A DNA stretch of 64,000 nt from contig JAJFGJ010000036.1 in the NCBI GenBank assembly GCA_021776175.1, forward strand, positions 311,106 to 375,105, read 5' to 3'. Made by a program: the position numbers and the translations under genes. This DNA comes from Kiloniellaceae bacterium (GTDB lineage: Bacteria; Pseudomonadota; Alphaproteobacteria; Kiloniellales; J153). The notes below the pieces were generated by a model. It was not told the DNA's origin, made no database searches, and saw only the letters and a program-made list of their open reading frames with translations. Shown here piece after piece: positions 32,883-41,567 of the stretch; position 1 is the first letter of the stretch; each line of letters opens with the position of its first letter.

Positions 32883-32985
32883 GTGCCTATTCCTGACTAT
32901 CTGGCCAGCGCGAGGGGCGCAGTTAATTTCGCGCAGAGTAACCGATGAGCGGCCCCTTGATAATCCACATGTAGGCATCGCCGTA

Positions 32986-32999
32986 TTGACATATGTCAA
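32986..32999. promoter_or_regulatory. FNR box TTGACATATGTCAA
   Basis: Perfectly symmetric TTGAC-N4-GTCAA in the gap between the leftward membrane monoheme gene and the rightward monoheme cytochrome genes, about 105 bases from each start. It is the best FNR-type match in the window. Confidence 0.7.
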
Positions 33000-33101
33000 G
33001 GTCGAACGAATTTTACCTGCTATGCTATTTTCCATAAAATTTCAGCCGGGCATTTTTTTCGCGCAGTCGGCACTAGGATGGAAGAGAAAGAGGGGCTGGC
33101 C

Positions 33102-33500
33102 ATGAACACGCAAAGTCACCTTGGCGCATGGTTCCTAACCGCAGTATTCTCGGTTTTACTCATGACTACGATATCGTCAACCGTGGCGGCGCAGGATATC
33201 GTTAGCTTCAATGAAGATGTTTTTCCGATCATCGAGGTGCGCTGCCTGGCATGCCACCAACCGGGCAGTGCCGGCTACGAGGCTAGTGGCCTTGACATGA
33301 GAACTTACGAAGGCCTGATCAAGGGAACCAAACACGGGCCGATCCTGACGCCGGGACGTCCGTTCGAAAGCAGTCTGATCGCCATGATCGACCATCGAAC
33401 CGACCCCAAGATCTGGATGCCGCACGATCGGAAGCGATTGTCGAAATGCGAGCGCCTGATGTTCAGGTTCTGGGTCAGCCAGGGCGCGAAAAACAACTGA
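33102..33500 (+). CDS. small monoheme c-type protein
   Basis: Secreted protein of about 132 residues with a signal peptide (cleavage near TVAAQD) and one CLACH motif in VFPIIEVRCLACHQPGS. The context and the later LTPGRPFESSLIAMIDHR resemble the cytochrome-like domain found at the N-terminus of planctomycete-type proteins (PSCyt1), here standing alone. The start at 33102 follows GAGGGG by six bases; an ATG at 33078 is the alternative. It precedes the c553 gene by 71 bases and lies downstream of the symmetric FNR box. Confidence 0.8.
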   Translation: MNTQSHLGAWFLTAVFSVLLMTTISSTVAAQDIVSFNEDVFPIIEVRCLACHQPGSAGYEASGLDMRTYEGLIKGTKHGPILTPGRPFESSLIAMIDHRTDPKIWMPHDRKRLSKCERLMFRFWVSQGAKNN

Positions 33501-33571
33501 TCCATGTGGCGCGCGGATACGACCGTTCGTTGGCCCGCGAGCTAAGCTCTTGCATTTAAGGAGAGGATATA

Positions 33572-33877
33572 ATGAAGCGTCAAATCTTGATATCCGCATT
33601 GGCCGCACTGAGCATGGTGGCGGCCGGGGCAGCTTATGCGGGCGGCGACGTGGCCAAGGGTCAAACCTTGGCCAAGAAATGCTCTTCCTGTCACGGCAAA
33701 GACGGTAAGGGCGTCAAGAAAAACCCCCCGATCGTCGGCCTGTCCGCCGATGACTTCGCCAAGGCCATGCACGATTACAAGTCGGGCGCGAAGAAGCACA
33801 AGATGATGAACATCCTGTCGAAGAAACTTAAAGACGACGACATCAAGAACTTGGCGGCGTACTACGCGTCAAAATAG
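33572..33877 (+). CDS. cytochrome c553-type class I cytochrome
   Basis: Small periplasmic cytochrome of 101 residues. The signal peptide (MKRQILISALAALSMVAAG, cleavage near AYAGG) is followed by GQTLAKKCSSCHGKDG, with the heme motif CSSCH, and by a methionine pair in HKMMNILSKKL that should give the sixth ligand. AAGGAGAGG precedes the ATG. It is a diffusible one-electron carrier and resembles the single domains of the tetraheme protein at 30858. It probably connects the membrane components to an oxidase or to the conduit. Confidence 0.92.
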   Translation: MKRQILISALAALSMVAAGAAYAGGDVAKGQTLAKKCSSCHGKDGKGVKKNPPIVGLSADDFAKAMHDYKSGAKKHKMMNILSKKLKDDDIKNLAAYYASK

Positions 33878-33983
33878 TAGAGTCTCGTGCAGACGGCATC
33901 ATCCCGCACCTAACGAAAATCCTTTCCAATAGTGGCTTGGTGAAACCCACCGGGTTTGGGCACCGGTTTAACCCGGCAGAGCC

Positions 33984-35207
33984 CTACCCGGCGTAGATCC
34001 AGCGCGGGCTCTGCTTTGCCAACTCCAACTTGGCGACAGTCGCCCGGTGAACCTCGTCGGGGCCGTCGGCTAGGCGCAAGCTGCGCGAGCGTGCCCAGGC
34101 GTGGGCTAGGCCGAAATCTTCGCATACACCGCCGCCGCCATGAACCTGGATGGACCGATCAATGACATCAAGCGCCATTTGAGGAGCGATCGCCTTTATC
34201 ATGGCGATCTCCGCTCGCGCTTCCTTGTTGCCCAGCGTGTCCATCATGTATGCGGCCTTGAGTGTGAGCAGGCGGGCCTGCTCAATCTCCATCCGCGAGC
34301 GAGCAATGGCATCGATGACCGCCCCCTGCTCGGCCAGCGTCTTGCCAAAGGCAACACGCGATTTCGCCCTCGCGCACATGGCTTCCAGCGAACGCTCGGC
34401 CACGCCGATAAGGCGCATGCAGTGATGGATGCGCCCCGGGCCCAAGCGGCCTTGTGCAATCTCGAATCCGCGACCTTCACCCAGGATCAGATTCTCACCC
34501 GGTACCCGGACATTCGAGAAATCGACCTCGAAATGGCCGTGCGGCGCATGGTCGTATCCAAAAACCGCGAGGGGTCTCACCAGCGTGACGCCCGGTGTGT
34601 CGCGAGGCACCAAGATCATGGATTGCTGTTTGGTGCGGTGCGCAGCGGGATCGGTTTTTCCCATAAATATAAAGATCTCGCAGCGCCGGTCACCGGCGCC
34701 CGATATCCACCATTTTCGACCGTTGAGTACATAATCGCCGCCGTCGCGCTCAATGCGCGATTGAATGTTGGTGGCGTCCGAAGAAGCGACGCCCGGCTCG
34801 GTCATGGCGAAGGCGGAACGAATTTCCCCCGCCAGCAGGGGCTTAAGCCACTTCTCTTTCTGTAACTCGCTGCCGTAGCGGGCCAGCACTTCCATATTGC
34901 CGGTATCGGGTGCGGAGCAATTGAATACTTCCGGGCCAATTGGCGAGCGGCCCATAATCTCGCACAAGGGTGCGTATTCCATATTGGTGAGACCCGCGCC
35001 GTACTCCGACTCCGGCAGGAACAGGTTCCATAATTCCACGTCGCGGGCCTTGGCCTTCAAATCCTCCATAATTGCAGGCGAATTCCACCGGTCTCCGGCA
35101 TCGAGTTGCTCGATATAGGTGCGCTCGTTCGGATAGACATGCTCATCCATGAAGGCAAGTAGCCGCGCCCTGTATTTTTCAACCTTCTCCGAAAATTTGA
35201 AATTCAT
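33984..35207 (-). CDS. acyl-CoA dehydrogenase, ACAD10/11-like
   Basis: FAD enzyme of 407 residues that introduces the 2,3 double bond in acyl-CoA esters. Motifs include [17 protein letters not shown] (flavin and substrate site), [17 protein letters not shown] and [34 protein letters not shown]; the last sequence (DGPDEVH) is typical of the group related to ACAD10/11 and LvaC. An APH-like kinase, the usual partner of this group, is encoded 5 kb away at 39731. It precedes an MDR oxidoreductase gene in reverse order with a 19-base gap, so the two probably form one operon. Confidence 0.92.
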   Translation of the reverse strand: MNFKFSEKVEKYRARLLAFMDEHVYPNERTYIEQLDAGDRWNSPAIMEDLKAKARDVELWNLFLPESEYGAGLTNMEYAPLCEIMGRSPIGPEVFNCSAPDTGNMEVLARYGSELQKEKWLKPLLAGEIRSAFAMTEPGVASSDATNIQSRIERDGGDYVLNGRKWWISGAGDRRCEIFIFMGKTDPAAHRTKQQSMILVPRDTPGVTLVRPLAVFGYDHAPHGHFEVDFSNVRVPGENLILGEGRGFEIAQGRLGPGRIHHCMRLIGVAERSLEAMCARAKSRVAFGKTLAEQGAVIDAIARSRMEIEQARLLTLKAAYMMDTLGNKEARAEIAMIKAIAPQMALDVIDRSIQVHGGGGVCEDFGLAHAWARSRSLRLADGPDEVHRATVAKLELAKQSPRWIYAG

Positions 35208-35226
35208 GATGGCCCCATTTTTTGCG

Positions 35227-36261
35227 CTATAGCGTGGGATCCGGCGAGGCCCGGATCACCAGTTTGCCGAAATTCTCACCCCTGAGCAGGCCCATCAACG
35301 CCTTAGGTGCGTTCTCTAGCCCGTCGATAAAATCCTCCCGGTATTTCACCCGGCCATCGCGAATCCATCCGCCCATGGCCTTTTGAAATTCCCGCTCCTG
35401 CTTGGCAAAATCCCAAACTATGAAACCCTGTATCTTCAAACGGTTACTAAGAACAGCACGCATCAGTAAGGGGGTTTTGTCCGGCGCCCCGGGCAGACCG
35501 GTAGCATTGTAGTGTGCGATCAACCCACAGACAGGAACCCTCGCGAAATAATTAAAAAGGGGTACGACGGCCTCGAACACCGCACCGCCAACATTCTCCC
35601 AATAGATATCCACGCCCTCGGGGCAAGCCTCTGCTAGTTTTTCCGCAAAGTCCGGTTCGCGATGGTTGATGCAGTCATCGAACCCAAGGTCGTCAATGAC
35701 GAACCTGCATTTCTCGGGCGAGCCGGCAATGCCTATGACGCGGCAAGCTTTTATCTTTGCAATTTGCCCGACAGCGGACCCAACGGCGCCCGAGGCTGCG
35801 GCAACCACGAGAGTCTCACCTTCCTTCGGCTGGCCGATATTGAGAAGCCCGGTATAGGCCGTCATTCCCGGCATGCCGAGAATGCCGAGCGCCGTCGAAA
35901 TGGGAGCTTCCGCGCAATCGAGTTTACGCAACCCCTTGCCATTGGAGAGAGCATAGGACTGCCAGCCGGTATTGCCGAAGACGATATCGCCCTCGGAGAA
36001 TTTCGGGTGCTTCGACGCGGCGACCTGACCGACCGCGCCGCCGGTCATGACTTCTCCGATCCCGACCGGCCTAGCATAGGATTTAGCCGCATTCATACGG
36101 CCACGCATATAAGGGTCAAGGGAGAGATAGATTGTGCGCATGACCAGTTCGCCAACGGCGGGTTCCGGTACCGGCGTTTCCTCCAATACGAAATCGCTTT
36201 CCTTGGGTGCGCCTTCCGGCCGTGCCGCCAGCAGAATCCGAAGATTAGTCTTTCCCGTCAT
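35227..36261 (-). CDS. NADP-dependent oxidoreductase, MDR family (CurA-like)
   Basis: Zinc-free medium-chain reductase of about 344 residues. The pattern [11 protein letters not shown] at the N-terminus and [28 protein letters not shown] in the Rossmann fold match leukotriene B4 dehydrogenase/CurA-type enone reductases. They reduce or oxidise carbon-carbon double bonds next to a carbonyl. The start at 36261 follows GAGGGAGACGGC; the open frame extends 38 codons further but lacks support. It is divergent from the FadB-like gene, separated by 146 bases, so both may share a control region. Confidence 0.9.
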   Translation of the reverse strand: MTGKTNLRILLAARPEGAPKESDFVLEETPVPEPAVGELVMRTIYLSLDPYMRGRMNAAKSYARPVGIGEVMTGGAVGQVAASKHPKFSEGDIVFGNTGWQSYALSNGKGLRKLDCAEAPISTALGILGMPGMTAYTGLLNIGQPKEGETLVVAAASGAVGSAVGQIAKIKACRVIGIAGSPEKCRFVIDDLGFDDCINHREPDFAEKLAEACPEGVDIYWENVGGAVFEAVVPLFNYFARVPVCGLIAHYNATGLPGAPDKTPLLMRAVLSNRLKIQGFIVWDFAKQEREFQKAMGGWIRDGRVKYREDFIDGLENAPKALMGLLRGENFGKLVIRASPDPTL

Positions 36262-36407
36262 GCCGTCTCCCTCGATTGATCGCCCCCAACCAGCGATTTG
36301 AAGCTTGCCGCATCTTCCGAGCGCGCCCAGCGCTAGACATAGGTATTGGCGCGGATCATACTTGCGTTTCGCCAAGCAAAAGCAAGTTTCAATATGAGGC
36401 AGTCCAG

Positions 36408-38501
36408 ATGGGGAACCTTGTAGAGCTTAAATTACACGGCTCTATTGCGTTGATAATGTTGGACAACCCGCCAGTCAACGCGATGAGCTTCGCGGTCAGG
36501 CAGGGCATTTCCGATGCTATCGGCAAGGCGGTATCCAACGCCGATACCAGGGCGATCGTGCTTGTCGGCAAAGGCCGCTGTTTTTGCGGCGGGGCCGACA
36601 TCCGCGAGTTCGGCCAACCGCGCAAGGAGCCGTTTCTAAGTGACGTCATCAACCTGATCGAGGGGTGTCAAAAACCGGTAATCGCGGCGATTCATGGAAC
36701 GGCAATCGGGGGCGGCTGCGAGATCGCGCTTGGCTGCCACTACAGAATCGGCGATGCCAGCGCCCGCTTCGGCCAACCTGAAATCAAGCTTGGCCTTTTG
36801 CCCGGGGCCGGCGGCACCCAGCGCCTGCCGCGTTTGATCGGAATCGAACCCGCGCTTGAGATCATCCTGAGCGGCGCATACCTAGGCGCGGAGCAAGGCA
36901 AAGCGCTTGGCTTCTTCGACGAAATCGTCGAGGGCGATCTTACCCAGAAAGCGGTTCTCTTCGCCGAGCGCTTGTTGTCGGAGGGTAAGGGCCCGCGCCC
37001 AATCCGCGATATGAAGATCCACAAGGATAAGGCGGAACAGATCTTCGCCGCGGCCCACGCAAAGGCTTCGAAACGCGCGCGCGGGCTGATCGCACCCGAG
37101 CGCTGCATCGAGGCCGTCGAGAGCGCCCTGAGGGTCACGGTCGAAGAAGGACTAGCGCTTGAAAGAAAATTCTTCGACGAGCTGGTGCGGTCGGATCAGT
37201 CGAAGGCACAGCGCCACCTGTTCTTCGCCGAACGGCAAGCGCGGAAGATTCCCGGTGTTCCCGCGGACATCCCAGCGCGTGCCGTGCGGAAGGCGGCCGT
37301 GATCGGATGCGGCACCATGGGCCGCGGTATCGCCATGAGCCTGGCCAACGGCGGCGTCCCGGTGACGGTCCTGGATATGAACCAAGATGCCTTGGATGCG
37401 GGGTTATCCGCCATTCACGACACCTACGCGCGTAGCGTATCGCGTGGCAGCCTCGCGCAGCCGGACATGGACAAGCGCATGGCGATCATCGACGGCGCCA
37501 CCGACTATGCGGGTATAGGCGAGGCGGACATTGCCATCGAAGCAGTGTTCGAGGAAATGGAGCTGAAAAAGCAGGTCTTCGCCACCTTGGACGAAGTTTG
37601 CAAACCGGGCGCCATCCTCGCCACCAACACCTCCACCCTAGATGTGGACGAGATCGCCGCCGTCACCTCGCGGCCGGGCGACGTCATCGGCACGCATTTC
37701 TTCAGCCCGGCCAACGTCATGAAACTGATGGAGAATGTCCGTGGCAGGGAAACCTCGCCCGAGGTCATCGCCACGGTCATGAAGCTGACCAAGGATATCG
37801 GCAAGGTCGGGGCGCTGGTCGGTGTCTGCGACGGCTTCGTCGGCAACCGGATGTTGTATGCCTATACCCGGCAGGCGAACTTCCTGCTGGAAGAAGGCGC
37901 CCTGCCCCATGAGGTCGACAAGGTGCTTTATGATTTTGGATTGCCCATGGGCCCCTTCGCCATGGGCGACCTCGCCGGCCTCGATGTCGGCTACCGGGTG
38001 CGCCAGCACCGGCGTAAAACCAAGCCGTCGAATGACCGCTATTCTCCCATCGCCGATCGTATCGTCGAAATGGGCCGTCATGGACAAAAGACTGGCGCCG
38101 GCTGGTACCGCTATGACAAAGGCAACCGCAAACCGAATCCCGATCCTGAAATCGAGAAACTGATTATCGGAGTTTCCCGCGAACTCGGCATCGAGCGGCG
38201 CGAGATTTCCGACCGGGAAATTCTCGAACGCTGTCTATATCCGCTGGTAAACGAGGGCGCCAAAATTCTGGAGGAAGGCATCGCCATCCGCCCGAGCGAC
38301 ATCGACGTCATTTGGATATACGGATACGGGTTCCCGCGCGGGCGCGGCGGCCCCATGTTCTACGCCGACCTGATTGGCCTGGATACCGTCTATAAGGCGA
38401 TGAGCAGGCTTCATGAACAGCATGGCGATATGCTGCGACCCGCGCCGTTGCTCGAAGAACTGGCGAAGTTCGGGAAAAAGTTTTCTGACCTCGCGTCCTA
38501 G
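36408..38501 (+). CDS. bifunctional enoyl-CoA hydratase / 3-hydroxyacyl-CoA dehydrogenase
   Basis: FadB/FadJ-like enzyme of 697 residues, catalysing hydration and NAD-dependent oxidation in beta-oxidation. Residues 1-180 are the crotonase domain (oxyanion hole GTAIGGGCEIALG; catalytic glutamate in PEIKLGLLPGAGGTQR). From about 290 comes the NAD-binding domain (AVIGCGTMGRGIAMSLA), with THFFSPANVMKLME at the active site, and a C-terminal 3HCDH domain. The start ATG at 36408 is preceded by GAGG. A 35-base gap separates it from the thiolase, as in fad operons. Chain-length preference is not evident. Confidence 0.93.
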   Translation: MGNLVELKLHGSIALIMLDNPPVNAMSFAVRQGISDAIGKAVSNADTRAIVLVGKGRCFCGGADIREFGQPRKEPFLSDVINLIEGCQKPVIAAIHGTAIGGGCEIALGCHYRIGDASARFGQPEIKLGLLPGAGGTQRLPRLIGIEPALEIILSGAYLGAEQGKALGFFDEIVEGDLTQKAVLFAERLLSEGKGPRPIRDMKIHKDKAEQIFAAAHAKASKRARGLIAPERCIEAVESALRVTVEEGLALERKFFDELVRSDQSKAQRHLFFAERQARKIPGVPADIPARAVRKAAVIGCGTMGRGIAMSLANGGVPVTVLDMNQDALDAGLSAIHDTYARSVSRGSLAQPDMDKRMAIIDGATDYAGIGEADIAIEAVFEEMELKKQVFATLDEVCKPGAILATNTSTLDVDEIAAVTSRPGDVIGTHFFSPANVMKLMENVRGRETSPEVIATVMKLTKDIGKVGALVGVCDGFVGNRMLYAYTRQANFLLEEGALPHEVDKVLYDFGLPMGPFAMGDLAGLDVGYRVRQHRRKTKPSNDRYSPIADRIVEMGRHGQKTGAGWYRYDKGNRKPNPDPEIEKLIIGVSRELGIERREISDREILERCLYPLVNEGAKILEEGIAIRPSDIDVIWIYGYGFPRGRGGPMFYADLIGLDTVYKAMSRLHEQHGDMLRPAPLLEELAKFGKKFSDLAS

Positions 38502-38535
38502 TTCTTGAATTCCATCTATCCCACAGGGAGTGGAA

Positions 38536-39717
38536 ATGTCCGAAGCCGTCATTGTCTCAACCGCGCGCACGCCAATCGGCAGGGCCTTCCGCGGGGCTTT
38601 CAACAAGACTCACGGGGCGGTCATGACCGGCCATGCGATCAAGCATGCGGTGGAGCGCGCGGGTGTCGAGCCGGGGGAGGTCGAGGACGTTATAATCGGT
38701 TGCGGCTATCCCGAGGGCGCGACGGGACGCAACATCGCCCGGCTGGCTGCCTACCGCGCCGGCTTGCCCGTCACGACATCGGGAGCAACGGTCAACCGCT
38801 TCTGCTCCTCGGGGCTTCAGACCATCGCCATGGCGGCGCAACGCGTGGTGATGGACAAAGTTCCGGTTATGATAGCCGGCGGCGTGGAATCCGTCAGCCT
38901 CGTCCAACCACACCTCAACCGCCACCATTTCGAAGAAGACTGGCTGATGAAGCACAAGCCGGACTTGTGGATAGGGATGATCGATACCGCGGACATCGTC
39001 GCGAAACGTTATGGCGTGTCCCGTAAGGCACAGGATGAATATGCCCTCATCAGCCAGCAGCGCACGGCGGCAGCCCAAGAAGCGGGGTATTTCGACGACG
39101 AGATCGTGCCGCTGACCACGATCAAGGAGATCAAGAACAAGGAGACGGGCGAGACCCATGACGAGCAAGTAACTCTCGTCAAGGACGAGGGCAACCGGCC
39201 CGGGACCAATGCCGAAGGCCTGGCGAAGTTGCAGCCGGTCATGGGTGAAGACAAGTTCATCACCGCCGGTAACGCCAGCCAACTCTCGGATGGCGCGTCG
39301 GCCTGCGTGGTCATGGACGCCAAGCTTGCGGAGAAGCGTGGGCTCCAACCGCTTGGGATTTTCAGAGGCTTCACGGTCGCCGGCTGCGAACCCGACGAAA
39401 TGGGCATCGGGCCTGTCTTCGCCGTGCCCCGGCTGCTGGAACGCTTCGGCCTCGAAATGGACGATATAGATCTGTGGGAGCTGAACGAGGCCTTCGCTGT
39501 CCAGGTTATCTACTGCCGCGACAGGCTGGGCATCCCCATGGAAAAGCTCAACGTCAACGGCGGGTCGATCTCGATCGGCCATCCATTCGGCATGACAGGC
39601 GCGCGTCTCGCCGGGCATATCCTGATCGAGGGCAAGCGGCGGAAAGCAAAAAACTGTGTGGTGACCATGTGCATCGGCGGCGGTATGGGCGCGGCGGGTC
39701 TGTTTGAGATTGTCTGA
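38536..39717 (+). CDS. acetyl-CoA acyltransferase (thiolase)
   Basis: Thiolase of 393 residues that cleaves 3-ketoacyl-CoA with CoA. The nucleophilic cysteine is in [11 protein letters not shown] (near residue 88), the histidine in [16 protein letters not shown] and the second cysteine in [18 protein letters not shown]. The start is the ATG at 38536, with GGGAG five bases upstream; a GTG six bases earlier is less likely. It lies directly after the bifunctional enzyme and 13 bases before the APH-like gene, so the three are probably one transcript. Confidence 0.95.
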   Translation: MSEAVIVSTARTPIGRAFRGAFNKTHGAVMTGHAIKHAVERAGVEPGEVEDVIIGCGYPEGATGRNIARLAAYRAGLPVTTSGATVNRFCSSGLQTIAMAAQRVVMDKVPVMIAGGVESVSLVQPHLNRHHFEEDWLMKHKPDLWIGMIDTADIVAKRYGVSRKAQDEYALISQQRTAAAQEAGYFDDEIVPLTTIKEIKNKETGETHDEQVTLVKDEGNRPGTNAEGLAKLQPVMGEDKFITAGNASQLSDGASACVVMDAKLAEKRGLQPLGIFRGFTVAGCEPDEMGIGPVFAVPRLLERFGLEMDDIDLWELNEAFAVQVIYCRDRLGIPMEKLNVNGGSISIGHPFGMTGARLAGHILIEGKRRKAKNCVVTMCIGGGMGAAGLFEIV

Positions 39718-39730
39718 AGGACGGGCGGCG

Positions 39731-40786
39731 ATGGACGCCGATCGGGAAGTCATCGAGGTACGCGACGATGAGCACCTGGAGACCGCGCGGCTTGAGCCTT
39801 ACCTGCGAGAACGTCTTTCGGATATCAACGGCCCCTTCGAGCTGGCCCAGTTCGGCGGCGGACACGCCAACCTCACTTATCTTATCCGGTTTGGCACCGA
39901 CGAATATGTACTGCGCCGGCCGCCGCTCGGGCCCGTGGCGCCGTCATCCCATGACATGAGCCGCGAGCATAGGGTGCTGAAGGACCTCTGGAACGCCTTT
40001 CCCTTGGCACCGCGAAGCTATCTGGTCTGCGAGGATGAGAAAATCATTGGCACTCCTTTCCATATTATGGAGCGCCGTCATGGCATCGTGATCCGAACGG
40101 AACTTCCCGAAGGCTATGACTGGTCGCCGGCGCTGAATAGACGTGTCGGCGAAATGGTCATCGATGTCTTGGCGGAATTGCATTGCGTCGAGCCGGCGCA
40201 AGCGGGGCTCGGCGGGCTTGGGCGCCCGGAGGGTTTTGCCGGGCGGCAGCTCGCGGGTTGGAGCAAGCGTTGGGAAGCGGCCAAGCAAGAAGACAGTCCG
40301 GCGATGCGTAACCTTATCGCGTGGCTGGAGCGAGGCCTCCCCGTGAGCGCTGCCGTTTCTTTGCTGCATAACGATTATAAACTCGACAACATGCTCGTAG
40401 GCGCGGACGACCCGGGCCACGCGGAAGCCGTTCTCGACTGGGATATGTGCACGCGCGGCGATCCCTTGATGGATCTGGGTTACGCCCTCGCCTTCTGGGG
40501 CCAGGCCGGCGACGATCCAAGTTGGATCGCGGCCGCCTCCATGCCGAGCTTGCATCCCGGATTCCCGACCCGGGACGAATTCGTGGAGAGATATGCCCGC
40601 GCCACCGGATTCGATTGCGGGCACAGCCACTGGTACCACATCTTCGGCGTGTTCAAGATCGCAGTGATCCTGCAGCAGATCTATATCCGCTTCCAGCGCG
40701 GCCAGACGCGAGATGAGCGTTTCTCGGTATTTGGCGGGCGCGTCGCCGCGCTCATCGACAAGGGCCGAATTCTCGCGAAGCTTTAG
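39731..40786 (+). CDS. APH-fold phosphotransferase, ACAD10/11-type kinase domain
   Basis: Kinase of the aminoglycoside-phosphotransferase fold, 351 residues. The catalytic loop is LLHNDYKLDN (Asp near residue 220) and the metal-binding site VLDWDMCTRGDP. It is the type found fused to acyl-CoA dehydrogenase in animal ACAD10/11 and as LvaA in the levulinate pathway of Pseudomonas putida, where it phosphorylates 4-hydroxyacyl-CoA. Antibiotic resistance is unlikely in this context. The start at 39731 begins 14 bases after the thiolase stop. The gene converges with the SDR gene, the two stops overlapping by four bases. Confidence 0.88.
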   Translation: MDADREVIEVRDDEHLETARLEPYLRERLSDINGPFELAQFGGGHANLTYLIRFGTDEYVLRRPPLGPVAPSSHDMSREHRVLKDLWNAFPLAPRSYLVCEDEKIIGTPFHIMERRHGIVIRTELPEGYDWSPALNRRVGEMVIDVLAELHCVEPAQAGLGGLGRPEGFAGRQLAGWSKRWEAAKQEDSPAMRNLIAWLERGLPVSAAVSLLHNDYKLDNMLVGADDPGHAEAVLDWDMCTRGDPLMDLGYALAFWGQAGDDPSWIAAASMPSLHPGFPTRDEFVERYARATGFDCGHSHWYHIFGVFKIAVILQQIYIRFQRGQTRDERFSVFGGRVAALIDKGRILAKL

Positions 40787-41562
40787 GACCCGCTTGCGAT
40801 GGTGTTTCCACCATCGACGACCAGTGTCTGCCCGGTGACGAAACTTCCCGAGCGTGCGGCGAGGAACAGCGCCGCGCCGGCAATGTCCGCCGGCTCCCCT
40901 AACCGGCCAAGGGGATAGGACGCGACGGCGCTTTTATTCGCATCCGGATCTTCCCACAGGGCGCGGGCGAAGTCCGTCCGCACCAAACCAGGCGCGATAC
41001 AGTTGACGCGGATATTGGCGTGCCCCCACTCAACGGCCAGATTGCGGGCAAGCTGCATATCCGCCGCCTTGGAAAGACCATAGGCGCCAAGCATTTTACT
41101 GCCCTTCAGGCCGCCGATACTGGAGACGATAATGATGGCGCCGTCTTTGCGCTCCGCCATCCGGGGCGCCACCATGTTGGCGAGCCATAAGTTGCTCTTA
41201 ACATTGGTGTTCATGATCTTGTCGTAGGCCTTCTCGGAGATCTCCGCCAGCGGCCCGAAATAGGGATTCACCGCGGCGTTGCAGACCAGAATGTCGATTC
41301 GACCCCAGTTATCTAACGCCGCATCTACCAGCGCCCGAAGCTGTGCCTTGTGCGAGATATTGCAAGGCAACGCGATAGCCTCGCCGCCGCCGGCCTTGAT
41401 CGCGTCGGCAACCTCCTGGCATTTGTCTTCCTTGCGGCTGGAAACGACAACCTTCGCGCCAGCTTGCGCGAAAGCTTCCACGATGGCCTTGCCAATACCC
41501 TTGGTCGAGCCCGTGACAATGGCGACCCGCCCTGTCAGATCGAAAAGACCATGGAGTTTCAC
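40783..41562 (-). CDS. short-chain dehydrogenase/reductase
   Basis: Classical SDR of about 259 residues. The NAD(P)-binding motif is TGSTKGIGKAIVEAF, NAA follows near residue 90, the catalytic serine is in IIIVSSIGG, and the YGLSKAA segment has the Tyr-x-x-x-Lys pair. The C-terminal LVVDGGNTIASGS is typical. I take the start as the GTG at 41562, just after the TRAP permease stop; the longer frame overlaps that gene without support. In the Lva-type pathway an SDR oxidises the 3-hydroxy intermediate; a similar role here is inferred. Confidence 0.88.
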   Translation of the reverse strand: MKLHGLFDLTGRVAIVTGSTKGIGKAIVEAFAQAGAKVVVSSRKEDKCQEVADAIKAGGGEAIALPCNISHKAQLRALVDAALDNWGRIDILVCNAAVNPYFGPLAEISEKAYDKIMNTNVKSNLWLANMVAPRMAERKDGAIIIVSSIGGLKGSKMLGAYGLSKAADMQLARNLAVEWGHANIRVNCIAPGLVRTDFARALWEDPDANKSAVASYPLGRLGEPADIAGAALFLAARSGSFVTGQTLVVDGGNTIASGS

Positions 41563-41567
41563 GTCGG

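Noticed and set aside
33976..34014. Nine-base inverted repeat GCAGAGCCC/GGGCTCTGC as a bidirectional terminator
   Set aside because: It lies mostly inside the coding end of the acyl-CoA dehydrogenase, has a 21-base loop and no T-run.
38557..39753. 398-codon open frame opposite the thiolase gene
   Set aside because: The plus-strand thiolase has all catalytic motifs; the antisense frame has no family features and arises from GC-rich codon use.
39731..40786. Aminoglycoside resistance gene
   Set aside because: The APH fold is present, but the place within a beta-oxidation operon and the similarity to ACAD10/11-type kinases argue for acyl-CoA metabolism.
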